DNA from: CAVREM01 sp963728825
GTDB lineage: Bacteria; Acidobacteriota; Vicinamibacteria; Vicinamibacterales; CAVVIG01
Assembly (NCBI GenBank): GCA_963728825.1
Contig: CAVSLA010000005.1
Coordinates: 372,001 to 436,000 of the forward strand
Direction of reading: 5' to 3'
DNA length: 64,000 nucleotides
Position 1 is the first letter of the stretch, and every line of letters starts with the position of its first letter. Positions 1 to 7,588 of the stretch are shown in pieces. Below the pieces are notes generated by a model, which had not been told where the DNA came from, did no database searches, and saw only the letters and a list, made by a program, of their open reading frames with translations. The position numbers and the translations under genes were made by a program.

Positions 1-774
1 AACGACGTCCAGCTCGTCGAGATGTGCGAGCTGATCGAGGATGACGACCTGCGCGAACCCGACAACGTCCTCGTCAGGTCCGACCGCGACCCAGAGGTGA
101 CCTCGCTGGCGCGCTGCGTCCAGCTCTTCGAAGCTGCTGGCATTGTTCAGAAAAGCCGGGGTGAGCCCGGTTTCGCTCAACCAGCTTTCGAACGCGCGGG
201 CGGCGCGCCGTTCGACGGTCGGGAGGCGGTCGACATCCGCCGGCTCGGCCAGACGAATCGTGTAGACGCCGACGGCCCCGCGTACGATCTTGAGCGTCGT
301 GATCAGCTGACCGACGTGGCGCGTCGTGTGTTCGGCAGCATGAAACAGCAGGCCGATGACGGTGGCCGGCAGCTGCGCGCGCCCGACGGCACGGTGATTC
401 AGCAACGCCTCACGTGGTGTCGAACGCAGTTGCGCGAGGGCGCGGTCGATCGCCTCTTGCGCGGCAGCCGCGAGTGCCGACGCCGGCGCGCCGGATGTGC
501 CCTCCTCTACGAGCGCGGCACGTTGCGCCTCGTTCAACCGTTCCCCTCTGGCGTAGGTCAGCAGCCGATCGAGGCTGCCTGCCACATGCTGCAGGTGATA
601 GCCGGCTGACGCGGCTCCGCCGGGCCGCTGCCACAAGTCGTCCGCGCTCGCGCCCGCGGTCACGCGCTCGATGTCTTCGCGTGCCTGCACCAGTGCATGA
701 GCGGCCGGCATCAGCAGCGGCTCGACGCCGGGAAGGGGCCCCCGCAGCCAGGCCTCCGGCGCGGTTACCGTCAT
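1..774 (-). CDS. DinB-like domain fused to GNAT acetyltransferase (partial, runs off left edge)
   Basis: The frame is open from an ATG at 774 down to base 1, giving 258 codons with no stop. Residues about 15-160 read as a DinB/YfiT-like four-helix domain, with histidines in YHLQHVAGS and FHAAEHTTRHVGQL at the positions where DinB proteins hold a metal. From about residue 165 (VYTIRLAEPADVDRLPTVE) the chain continues in frame into the start of a GNAT N-acetyltransferase fold, which is cut by the window edge. Its ATG overlaps the stop of the upstream VOC gene (ATGA), so it is probably the second gene of a coupled pair. A DinB-GNAT fusion is unusual. Substrates of both halves are unknown. Confidence 0.75.
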   Translation of the reverse strand, partial: MTVTAPEAWLRGPLPGVEPLLMPAAHALVQAREDIERVTAGASADDLWQRPGGAASAGYHLQHVAGSLDRLLTYARGERLNEAQRAALVEEGTSGAPASALAAAAQEAIDRALAQLRSTPREALLNHRAVGRAQLPATVIGLLFHAAEHTTRHVGQLITTLKIVRGAVGVYTIRLAEPADVDRLPTVERRAARAFESWLSETGLTPAFLNNASSFEELDAARQRGHLWVAVGPDEDVVGFAQVVILDQLAHLDELDVV

Positions 775-1604
775 GACGCCGCGACTGGCCGAGGGCTGCC
801 GGACAGCGCCTGGCGAACGACCTCGTGATCGTAGGTCGTCAGCTCGAGACGATGACCGTAGGGATCGGAGAAATAGATCGAATAGGCCTTCGTGTGATCG
901 ACGATTGCATCCCCGGTCACCGGCCGGCCGGCCTGATTGCTGAGGGCGAGATCGGGCAAACGGCTCAGGAACCCCAGGAATCCGCCGCCGTGGATGCGAA
1001 ACGCAACGCGATGAAATCCGGCGGTTTCCTTCGCGCCCTGCGGTTGACCGACGAACAGCGCCAGCTTGGTCTCGCCATCGTCGCTCGAGATCATCAGCGG
1101 GCCGCGGGGGTCGTCGGCCCACGCACGGTAGGCGTCGATAATCGTCAATCCGAGCACCCGTTCGTACCAGCGTGCGGCTTCGAGCCGATCCGGCACGAAG
1201 AGCTCCACGTGATCGAGAGAGCCGGCGATGTCCGCCCTCTTGCCCTGCGGCTCCCACAACTCGACGGGATTGCCTTCGGGATCGTGGAGTCGCGCGAAGC
1301 GGCCGTTCGGATAGGTTTCGGGGTCGACGACCACCTCGATGCCGCTCGCCCGCAATTGCGAAACCAACGCGTCGAGGTTGGCCACCCGAAAGTTGATCAT
1401 CCAGCCCTGGCTGGGTCGATCGAAATACGTCGTGTCGGATGGAAACGGCTGCAGAATCGTCGGCCCCGCGGCTTGATACCACGGCTGCTGATCGTAGTCG
1501 GTCGGCGTCTGCGTCACGCCGAGGTGCTGTTCGTACCAGGTGCGCAGCGCGTCCGGATCGCTGCCACGAAAGAACACGCCGCCGATGCCGGTGACTTTTT
1601 CCAT
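771..1604 (-). CDS. VOC (glyoxalase/dioxygenase fold) family protein, two VOC modules
   Basis: The protein has 277 residues from the ATG at 1604 (MEKVTGIGGVFFRG); 13 upstream codons are also open but do not look like protein. Two vicinal-oxygen-chelate halves are visible. Residues about 5-118 end in RLHDPEGNPVELWEP, and residues about 127-265 contain DHVELFVPD and end in FSDPYGHRLELTTYD. His and Glu in these motifs are the usual metal ligands. The arrangement resembles extradiol dioxygenases and two-domain glyoxalases. It lies 11 bp after the cyclase gene and overlaps the DinB-GNAT gene by 4 bp, so all three are probably one transcript. Substrate unknown. Confidence 0.85.
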   Translation of the reverse strand: MEKVTGIGGVFFRGSDPDALRTWYEQHLGVTQTPTDYDQQPWYQAAGPTILQPFPSDTTYFDRPSQGWMINFRVANLDALVSQLRASGIEVVVDPETYPNGRFARLHDPEGNPVELWEPQGKRADIAGSLDHVELFVPDRLEAARWYERVLGLTIIDAYRAWADDPRGPLMISSDDGETKLALFVGQPQGAKETAGFHRVAFRIHGGGFLGFLSRLPDLALSNQAGRPVTGDAIVDHTKAYSIYFSDPYGHRLELTTYDHEVVRQALSGSPRPVAAS

Positions 1605-1615
1605 GACCGATGTCC

Positions 1616-2509
1616 TCAGACGAGCGCCACCGCGCGGCACCATCCGGCGCTGCCCCCTTTGATTTTGACCGGGAGGCAGGACACGTAGAAGCCGTGCGGG
1701 CGCGGAAGGCGATCGAGGTTCGCGAGCTTTTCGATCTGGCAGTATTCCCTGGTGATGCCGGCAAAGTGCGCCGGCCAGATGTGCCGGCCGTCACCGGTTC
1801 GCTTGAAATCGTCGATTTGCGCAGCGAACTCGCGGTCGAGGGTCCAGGCATCGATGCCAATCATGTGGATGCCCTGCTCGACCAGCCACAAGGTGCTGTC
1901 GCGATCCAGGCCGGGTTGCCGGAAATACTCGGGGGTGCCCCAGCGTGTCGCTGCGCCGGTCTGAATCAGGACGATGTCGTTGGGCGACAGCGCGTAGCGA
2001 ATCTCGCGAAGCTTCGTCCTGAGATCGTCGACCGAGATGACCTGGCCCGGCGCCCGGTGCCGCATGTCGAGCACGACTCCGGGACCGAAACACCATTCGA
2101 GCGGCACCTCGTCGATGCGCCGCGCAGGCTTTCCTTCAGAGGTCGCGCCGTAGTGGTACGGCGCGTCGATATGCGTCGCGGTATGGCTGCCGACGGTCAG
2201 ATTCTCGACCGCCCACCCGTGGCCCTGGGAATAGACGAAGTGCTCGGGCCGCGCGCCAAAGGTGTCCATCATGCCTTTCAGCCCGCCGGCCTCGTGCGTG
2301 ACGTACTCGATGCGCGGCTTGGTCCGCTCCCCGGCGGCGTCGTGCTCGAGCGCCACACTGAGATCGATGAGCCGCACGCCGCCGAGACGCAGGTCGCGCG
2401 CCGCGGTTGCTTGCGCCGCCACCGCGGTGCCGAGAGTGCCGCCGACGCCCGCGGCCGCCGCCGCGCTGATGAATCGGCGGCGCGTGGCGGCAGTCCTGTT
2501 GCGCTTCAT
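1616..2509 (-). CDS. Exported cyclase family protein (kynurenine formamidase-like, Tat signal)
   Basis: The 297-residue protein starts with a twin-arginine leader (RRRFISAAAAAG, residues 11-22). The mature part carries the cyclase-family metal motif HTATHIDAPYHY at residues 109-120, matching the HxxxHxD..H pattern of metal-dependent kynurenine formamidases and isatin hydrolases. Other conserved family segments such as LIDLSVALEHD (48-58) are present. It probably hydrolyses a cyclic amide or lactone in the periplasm. The exact substrate cannot be told from sequence. The following VOC gene starts 11 bp downstream, suggesting they act in one pathway. Confidence 0.85.
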   Translation of the reverse strand: MKRNRTAATRRRFISAAAAAGVGGTLGTAVAAQATAARDLRLGGVRLIDLSVALEHDAAGERTKPRIEYVTHEAGGLKGMMDTFGARPEHFVYSQGHGWAVENLTVGSHTATHIDAPYHYGATSEGKPARRIDEVPLEWCFGPGVVLDMRHRAPGQVISVDDLRTKLREIRYALSPNDIVLIQTGAATRWGTPEYFRQPGLDRDSTLWLVEQGIHMIGIDAWTLDREFAAQIDDFKRTGDGRHIWPAHFAGITREYCQIEKLANLDRLPRPHGFYVSCLPVKIKGGSAGWCRAVALV

Positions 2510-2544
2510 GCGGGTAGCTTACTCCCGGCGGGGGAGCCGCGTTG

Positions 2545-2910
2545 TCATGGCGCTGAACGAGCGTCGACATACACCCAGGCCTCTTTCCCCGAAGCCAGAA
2601 CCCGGGCAATCCGCGTGTAGGCTGCCGCCTGCTCGTACTGGTCGGCAGCGGCGAGCTCGGCATCGCTGATCTCGAAGACCGTGCCGGTCACACGACTGTC
2701 ACGCCGATCGTTGAATGTCACGTTGGCGTGATGTGTTCGCCCGGTCGACGCGACGACCTGCGGATCCTCGATTTTCACCTGCGACGGCTCGAATCCGGGA
2801 AGCGCATCGGGTTCCCCGAGCAACAACCGTCCGAACGTCGATTGCTGCACCTCTGCCTGCTGGAGGGTGCCGTAGGAGAAGAGGAGCGGCATTTCCGTCT
2901 CGCGAATCAT
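2545..2910 (-). CDS. Gamma-glutamylcyclotransferase (AIG2-like) family protein
   Basis: The protein has 121 residues. The family signature LLFSYGTLQQAEVQ sits at residues 9-22, the YGTL motif forming the anion-binding loop. The acidic stretch FEISDAELAAADQYE (79-93) supplies the catalytic Glu and the D-x-Y-E element of GGCT-like folds. The ATG at 2910 overlaps the stop of the upstream GNAT remnant as ATGA, which supports this start over the internal Met at residue 7. Function beyond the fold is uncertain, because AIG2-like proteins act on several gamma-glutamyl amines. Confidence 0.85.
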   Translation of the reverse strand: MIRETEMPLLFSYGTLQQAEVQQSTFGRLLLGEPDALPGFEPSQVKIEDPQVVASTGRTHHANVTFNDRRDSRVTGTVFEISDAELAAADQYEQAAAYTRIARVLASGKEAWVYVDARSAP

Positions 2911-3224
2911 GCCTCGAGCTGGACGCGGTAGCGGAGCTCACGCTTGCCGCCGAGGGCAATCGGGGTCACGAACTCCTCGACGAAGACGCCGCCGTTCGCT
3001 TCGATGACCCGCTGGGACGCGAGGTTGTCCGGCGAGGTCGTAATTTCGACGTAGCGAAGGCCCTCGGCCCTGGCATCCAGGAGCACTTCGCGCAACGCGC
3101 GTGCCGCATAGCCACGGCGCTGCTTCCACGGCACGACCGAGTAGCCGATGTGACCAAGGCAGCCTCGCTCGAGCGCGGCAAGGTAACTGGGCAAATACTC
3201 GCGGGACGGCCAGACCAGTTTCAT
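2907..3224 (-). CDS. GNAT acetyltransferase, internally deleted (probable remnant)
   Basis: The 105-residue product starts MKLVWPSREYLPSYLAALERG and then jumps straight into CLGHIGYSVVPWKQRRGYA, the acetyl-CoA-binding core of a GNAT, followed by YVEITTSPDNLASQRVIEANGG. From memory, relatives with this start carry roughly 70-80 more residues between the N-terminal helix and GHIGYSVVP, including the first beta strands, so the gene seems to have lost an internal segment in frame. The R-x-x-G-Y/A loop is intact, but a complete fold is unlikely. It keeps the ATGA junction with the next gene. It could be a decayed gene still used for coupling. Confidence 0.55.
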   Translation of the reverse strand: MKLVWPSREYLPSYLAALERGCLGHIGYSVVPWKQRRGYAARALREVLLDARAEGLRYVEITTSPDNLASQRVIEANGGVFVEEFVTPIALGGKRELRYRVQLEA

Positions 3225-3289
3225 GTCTTTTCCGGCGAGCCGCTGCGAGTCACGGAACCCGTATCCACCGCGTCGCCACTCCCGGCTCC

Positions 3290-3736
3290 TCAACGTGAAG
3301 AATCCGGGTCCATGAAGAAGGTGAACATCACGTGATCCCCAGGCGTATCGTGGCCACCGGCCGACGCGTACAAGCGCATCGCGGCTTCGTTCGAGCGATC
3401 GGTCAGAACCCAGGCCTCGCGACAGTTGGCCGCACGCGCCGCTTCCAGCATCGCCTCGAGCAGTCTGCGTCCGATGCCGCGGCCCTGGTGGGTTGGGGCC
3501 ACGCCCACTTCGTTGATCCACAGTTCGGGCCGCGGCTTGTCGGGATGAACGTAGACCACGGCGGAAACGAATCCGACGACGACACCTTCGTCGAGGGCGA
3601 CGGCGATCCGATGACGCGGGTCGCTCACGAACTCTCGAGCGGACGCTCTATCAATCGCGTCGTCGAACACATCAGGCGCGACGGTGTCGAGGACCGCCTC
3701 GTCACCACGGTCGAGAATTTTCAGTTCAACAGACAC
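3290..3736 (-). CDS. GNAT family N-acetyltransferase
   Basis: The protein has 148 residues and a complete GNAT domain: VGFVSAVVYV (beta 4), ELWINEVGVAPTHQGRGIGRRLL (the Q/R-x-x-G-x-G acetyl-CoA loop, residues about 71-93) and EAWVLTDRSNEAAMRLYASAGG. The overall pattern is close to small aminoglycoside 3-N-acetyltransferase-like GNATs, but resistance cannot be inferred. It lies 6 bp after the unknown gene at 3743-4189, on the same strand. Confidence 0.85.
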   Translation of the reverse strand: MSVELKILDRGDEAVLDTVAPDVFDDAIDRASAREFVSDPRHRIAVALDEGVVVGFVSAVVYVHPDKPRPELWINEVGVAPTHQGRGIGRRLLEAMLEAARAANCREAWVLTDRSNEAAMRLYASAGGHDTPGDHVMFTFFMDPDSSR

Positions 3737-3742
3737 ATATCC

Positions 3743-4189
3743 TCAATCGCCGGACCCGGCGCGCCGCGCGGCCGCCGCGGCCTTCGCGGCTTCACGACGC
3801 CGCGTCAGAATGGCTTCGGCGTCAGGGGCTGACAAGACGACCGCCTCGAGATGTTTGCAGAAGTCCGGCTCGCTGCTCACCTGGCGGATTTCGCCGAGAA
3901 AGGGCTGGATCTTGCTGAAGGTTGCGAATATCTCGCCGTGGGCGGCACGGAACGCCTCGGCATCGATCGCGCCGGTGGTGACCATCGAGGCGGCCATGTC
4001 CCAATAACCCAGCACCATCCGAAACGAGCTGTTCCTGTCTCCGCTGACGATCTCGATGAGTTCGCTGAGACTACCAGGATTGAAGTCCTTCAGAAACCAG
4101 TCGCGCGCGTCTCTCAGCACCGGCTCGCGGCGCAGAGCATACAGCTCGAGGTTCAACAGCGCGCTCTCGAAGGGGCTCGACACGGCCAC
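3743..4189 (-). CDS. Conserved hypothetical cytosolic protein
   Basis: The 148-residue protein is mostly alpha-helical by composition, has no signal peptide and ends in an Ala/Arg-rich tail (RRREAAKAAAAARRAG). I do not recognise a named domain with certainty. Segments such as YALRREPVLRDARDWFLKDF and FRMVLGYWDMAASMV look like a conserved helical fold. The start is GTG at 4189, sharing a base with the stop of the cupin gene (TAGTG), so translation is probably coupled. Role unknown. Confidence 0.7.
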   Translation of the reverse strand: MAVSSPFESALLNLELYALRREPVLRDARDWFLKDFNPGSLSELIEIVSGDRNSSFRMVLGYWDMAASMVTTGAIDAEAFRAAHGEIFATFSKIQPFLGEIRQVSSEPDFCKHLEAVVLSAPDAEAILTRRREAAKAAAAARRAGSGD

Positions 4190-4596
4190 TACTTCACGAA
4201 GATCTCCATGATGTCCACGGCCGCCGTGCCGCCGTTGCGGAAGCCGTGCCGCGTCCCAACGTTCATGTAGTGCGGCTGCCAGGGTGGCACGGTCACCGGC
4301 TCGGCGCCCTCGAGATTGAGGGTCATCGCGCCCGTGATCGGCACGAACAAGTGGAACTTGACGTCGTTGTGCGCGTGCATCGCGCGCGTGCCGCCGGGCT
4401 CGACGACGACGCGCAGCGCGCGGACCTCCGGCTGATCGCGCATCACGGCGTTGCTGATGCCGACGTTACCAGTTCCGGCCAGGGGGCGCAGCGGGGTCGT
4501 CCGATCGCCGGTGACGACAGGCGTCTGTGCAGAAGCCGCGACGAAACACAGCGAGGCGGTGACAAGTCCGGCAGCGAAACACATCAATGATTTCAT
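4189..4596 (-). CDS. Exported cupin-fold protein
   Basis: The 135-residue protein has a cleavable signal peptide (residues 1-23, ending VAASAQ). The cupin fold is seen in VEPGGTRAMHAHNDVKFHLFVP (about 66-87) and WQPHYMNVGTRHGFRN (105-120), with histidines where cupins bind a metal. It is probably a periplasmic small-molecule enzyme or sensor, with substrate unknown. Its ATG overlaps the thioesterase stop as ATGA and its stop overlaps the next GTG. Confidence 0.8.
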   Translation of the reverse strand: MKSLMCFAAGLVTASLCFVAASAQTPVVTGDRTTPLRPLAGTGNVGISNAVMRDQPEVRALRVVVEPGGTRAMHAHNDVKFHLFVPITGAMTLNLEGAEPVTVPPWQPHYMNVGTRHGFRNGGTAAVDIMEIFVK

Positions 4597-5051
4597 AGCT
4601 CCCCTTTCTGCCTGCTGGTGGCAGAGAGAACCTGGAAGTCTTCGGTCTGCGGCAGTGACCGCAGCGCCGCGGCGAGAGAGTCAGGGGGAACGACGAGCTT
4701 CCGCGCAGATAAATCGAGCCATCCGGCCAGGCTGTTGACCCTCGCCGCCAGCTTGCCTTCGGCCCGCCAGAATTCATTCCGCATGGCGAACCGGCTGGCG
4801 TCAGCCGAAAGACCCGCCAGCGCCAGCGTCACGCGCACCGACTCCAGCAGCCGGATCTCTTTGAAGTACTCCAGCTCGTCTTTCAGAATGACCGGGCCGA
4901 GCTTGCGGCGGACGAACTCCTCCATCGGAAAACCGTGTTCGGCGAAGAACATCATCCTGACATCCGCCGACCGATCGAGAAACGAGGTGTTCCGCATGTG
5001 GGAGTTGAAGTCCATGTCTCCCCATCCGGCGAACAGGGTCTTCTCGAACAT
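4593..5051 (-). CDS. Acyl-CoA thioesterase, hotdog fold (4-hydroxybenzoyl-CoA thioesterase type)
   Basis: Starting at MFEKTLFAGWGDMDFNSHMRNTSFLD the product has 152 residues; an upstream extension of 20 codons lacks protein character. The WGDMDFNSHMRNTSFLD segment matches the catalytic Asp and the D-x-x-x-H-x-x-N region of YbgC/4HBT-type thioesterases. It hydrolyses acyl- or aroyl-CoA thioesters in the cytosol by family analogy. It is coupled to the exported cupin gene by an ATGA overlap. Confidence 0.8.
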   Translation of the reverse strand: MFEKTLFAGWGDMDFNSHMRNTSFLDRSADVRMMFFAEHGFPMEEFVRRKLGPVILKDELEYFKEIRLLESVRVTLALAGLSADASRFAMRNEFWRAEGKLAARVNSLAGWLDLSARKLVVPPDSLAAALRSLPQTEDFQVLSATSRQKGEL

Positions 5052-5115
5052 GAAGCGTTCGGATGTTAGCACCTGGCGCGACGGACCATGAGCGCCGCGC
5101 GCCATCGCCACAATT

Positions 5116-5682
5116 CTATGTGACGGCCCGGGCGAGCGCCCGCGCCGAGTCGTGCCTGAAACGCGCCTGCAGCGAACGCGTGACCGGGTAGCCGCATCGA
5201 GCCAGCCAGGCGCGAGGCCGCGACGCCGCGCTGATGCTGTACGACACGGCGCCCGACTCGGGCTTGAAGACGACCTTGAAGATCTCCTCTCCCATCTCGG
5301 CGTGATTGGTCAGCGTGCCGTACGCAAATCCGAATTCCCCGCCGTCCGCTGACACCACCGGATACAAGACCCGGCATCCGTTCAGGGACCAGAATCCGAG
5401 ATGGGCGACGAGGACTGCCACGATCGTGCCTGGTTCGATTGACGCCGCCGGCGGGAAGATCTCGACCCACCCGAGGTCGAAGTGCTTCCAGGCGGTGAGC
5501 GCCGACCTGGCGCGCGCAAAGGCCTCGGCGCCGTGACCCAGCAATTGCTCGTGCCGATCCAGGCAAAATCCCGGCGCGCCGCGCGCCGCGATCCCGACCG
5601 GTTCGTAGGAAAGGGGCAATGCCGCGGACGCGGCGAGGAATCGGTCGACCTCACGCGGCGATGGTCGACTGACGAGAAACAT
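5116..5682 (-). CDS. DUF1990 family protein
   Basis: The 188-residue protein matches the DUF1990 pattern: an N-terminal PLSYEPVG, then GFCLDRHEQLLGHGAEAFARA, AWKHFDLGWVEIFPP, WSLNGCRVLYPV, FGFAYGTLTNHAEMGEE and a terminal GYPVTRSLQARFRHDS. These blocks span almost the whole length, so the gene looks complete. The family is also found in plants and actinobacteria and has no firmly known reaction. It is 6 bp from the next upstream gene on the same strand. Confidence 0.85.
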   Translation of the reverse strand: MFLVSRPSPREVDRFLAASAALPLSYEPVGIAARGAPGFCLDRHEQLLGHGAEAFARARSALTAWKHFDLGWVEIFPPAASIEPGTIVAVLVAHLGFWSLNGCRVLYPVVSADGGEFGFAYGTLTNHAEMGEEIFKVVFKPESGAVSYSISAASRPRAWLARCGYPVTRSLQARFRHDSARALARAVT

Positions 5683-5688
5683 GAGAAC

Positions 5689-6003
5689 TCAGTGTTGATC
5701 AGGCGGATGAACGGTCCATGTGGTCAACCAGGTGGGATTCACCACCACCTCGCCCGTCGAGCGGAGGCGATATTCGCCGGGATCCGCCGGCTCGAAGGCG
5801 TCGCGATGTAAAGGGATCCAGTGCTCGCGACCCTCGGCGTCCATCAGGGTGACGCCGTCCGCGGCGGTTGCACGGACGACGATGCCGTGGAACTGACGCT
5901 GGTTCACAACCTTGCCCACCTGATCCAGCATGGTGACCCCGGCCAGGACGTGTGTCCCGAGCAATTCCGCCGCGAACCGCTCGTCCGGGTCTGTCATCGT
6001 CAC
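5689..6003 (-). CDS. Small hypothetical protein, beta-rich
   Basis: The 104-residue product has no signal or membrane segment. It alternates short beta-type stretches (FHGIVVRATAADGVTLMDAEG, then EHWIPLHRDAFEPADPGEY) like a small SH3-like barrel. I do not recognise the family. The 6-bp spacing to the DUF1990 gene and the shared strand suggest cotranscription. Confidence 0.65.
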   Translation of the reverse strand: MTMTDPDERFAAELLGTHVLAGVTMLDQVGKVVNQRQFHGIVVRATAADGVTLMDAEGREHWIPLHRDAFEPADPGEYRLRSTGEVVVNPTWLTTWTVHPPDQH

Positions 6004-6060
6004 TATTCGACCGTTACTTCTTCTTATCGGCCGAAAGACCCGGGAAGTTCGCTGAACCGA

Positions 6061-7017
6061 TTAGCGATCTGGCTTTGTTTCGGCGCGCCTGGCCGCTTCG
6101 GCCTGTCCGCCGCGCAGGATATTCGGCAGGCTGTAGTTCCCCTCGTGACAGCCGTATTCGTAGATCGGGCCGTCGTGCCGGGTCATCGAGAACTCGCCGC
6201 TCCACGGCCTGGTGTACAGCCCCGCGTCTTCGATGGTGAAGCGATAGAACAACTCCGTCGGCGAGACACGGGTGAATCGCTCGGTGATTCGCGTGTCTCG
6301 GCTGAATACCAGGGGACGGCCGATGACCATTCTGGCCGGATCGTCAGCCCGCAGATGGGTGGTCTGCACCACGAGCGTGTCACCTTCCCAGCGACCGGTC
6401 GAGTAGCCCTCCACGGTGCGGAGGGAGTCGGCGCGTGGTCGATCCCGCAGATGTATCAGGCGCAGCCCGACGGCGTCTTCAGAAAAGATGACGACGTGAT
6501 CGCGCGTCTGAACGATGAGCCGCGGGAGCAGCACCGGCACCGAACGCATCGGCGCATAGCCAAGATTTTCGAGGCAACGGTCGGCCAGCGACCGCTGTTC
6601 AATGTCGTCGGCCTGTTCGTGGCGTGCGCCGACCGCCTTGGCCAGATCGAGGCCCGCCTGACTGAGCGGCATCTGGCCGTCCGCTGGATCGACAATGATG
6701 GACGTTCGATATTCGCCCTTCACCATCGCGAGTTGCCTGATATCGTGCAGTTGAAAATCTGGATCGATGACCGCAGGGGTCTTGCTCCGAATCGCCGTGA
6801 CCAGCGCCTGCGCCTGCTCAGGGCTGGCGATCAGGTTCTGCACGCCTGGCGGCCGTTCCAGAATCGTCAGGAATGCGGTCGCCCACACCCCCTGAAAATC
6901 CGGTTGCCCATGCTCGGTCCGCGGGACCGAGTAGCCACCGCGCTGCTGCGCCGCAGTCGCGACGGACATTGCGAGACAGGTCAGCAAGACAAGCGGGCTT
7001 GAACGGGGGCGCGACAT
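6061..7017 (-). CDS. Exported protein of an in-window four-member family, copy 1
   Basis: The 318-residue protein has a signal peptide (residues 1-23, MSVATAAQQ). The family hallmarks are PDFQGVWATAFLTILERPPG, ILQTRDH-type strands (LIVQTRDHVVIFSED), GRWEGDTLVVQTTHL, ERFTRVSPTELFYRFTIED, and a terminal YEYGCHEGNYSLPNILRGG. Copies lie at 12555-13511 (closest), 13625-14644 and 58633-59646. The beta-rich pattern with internal W-E-G-D suggests a lipocalin-like or sandwich fold. I know of no reaction for it. It is the first gene of the long minus-strand run and faces the PQQ dehydrogenase divergently. Confidence 0.85.
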   Translation of the reverse strand: MSRPRSSPLVLLTCLAMSVATAAQQRGGYSVPRTEHGQPDFQGVWATAFLTILERPPGVQNLIASPEQAQALVTAIRSKTPAVIDPDFQLHDIRQLAMVKGEYRTSIIVDPADGQMPLSQAGLDLAKAVGARHEQADDIEQRSLADRCLENLGYAPMRSVPVLLPRLIVQTRDHVVIFSEDAVGLRLIHLRDRPRADSLRTVEGYSTGRWEGDTLVVQTTHLRADDPARMVIGRPLVFSRDTRITERFTRVSPTELFYRFTIEDAGLYTRPWSGEFSMTRHDGPIYEYGCHEGNYSLPNILRGGQAEAARRAETKPDR

Positions 7018-7117
7018 ATGTCCTCCGTGGGCTTGGACTCGCGATGTAGTGCGCTGGGGGGTCTGAACGTTTCAGCTGATCTTACCGGACCGGCAGAGCT
7101 CACCGCTGATTTAGTTT

Positions 7118-7442
7118 TCAGGCCTCATCTCTCTCGTACCAGTCCGAGTGCAGAGACCACTGGGCACAGCGAAGGCACGACGTCCACTTCCACTGGTGGC
7201 TGCAACCCGGACACCGCCCACGTGTTGAAAACGTGTTCCACGTCGTGCCACAAGCGGCGAAGGACGGCTCGGGAGTGAACGCACTGTCGCAGCGCCAGCG
7301 GCTCGAAGCGGGAGGACGCCACCGGCACCACGGACAGCGGATTCCGGCCGAACCCTTCATCGTCGGCCGGACCCGGCCAGTCGAAGGTGATCCGGTGAGG
7401 CGCCCGGTCGTCTTTCAGCAGTTGCCACGAGGTCACCTGCAT
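7118..7442 (-). pseudogene. Frameshifted small zinc-ribbon-like protein
   Basis: Two minus-strand frames join into one plausible protein. Frame one starts MQVTSWQLLKDDRAPHRITF and stays convincing to LRRLWHDVEHVFN (near 7225). The other frame then continues TRGRCPGCSHQWKWTSCLRC and AQWSLHSDWYERDEA to a stop at 7118. The C-terminal CPGC and CLRC pairs look like a zinc ribbon. A single-base indel near 7220-7230 would restore one reading frame of about 105 residues. This could be a real decayed gene or a sequence error. No other gene occupies 7018-7588. Confidence 0.45.
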
Positions 7443-7480
7443 CAGGGAATTCTATCTCCGCCTGACCCCGTTGGAGTCGA

Positions 7481-7509
7481 TTGACCCCGTCACGGGAATC
7501 CGCTACGCT
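7481..7509 (+). promoter_or_regulatory. Candidate sigma-70-type promoter for the PQQ dehydrogenase
   Basis: TTGACC at 7481-7486 and TACGCT at 7504-7509 are separated by exactly 17 bp. Transcription would start near 7516, leaving a leader of about 73 nt before the ATG at 7589. The -35 matches 5 of 6 consensus bases and the -10 only 3 of 6, so this is a prediction. Confidence 0.4.
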
Positions 7510-7588
7510 CCGCGGCACTCCACCTCGAGCGACGCGTCACATCCGCCGCCGCGACACCCGCCCGGTGGAAATTCAGGAGGCTCCACCG

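Noticed and set aside
22..609. Plus-strand open frame of 195 codons near the left edge
   Set aside because: It is a shadow of the minus-strand DinB-GNAT gene, whose amino-acid pattern is far more protein-like and matches known families.
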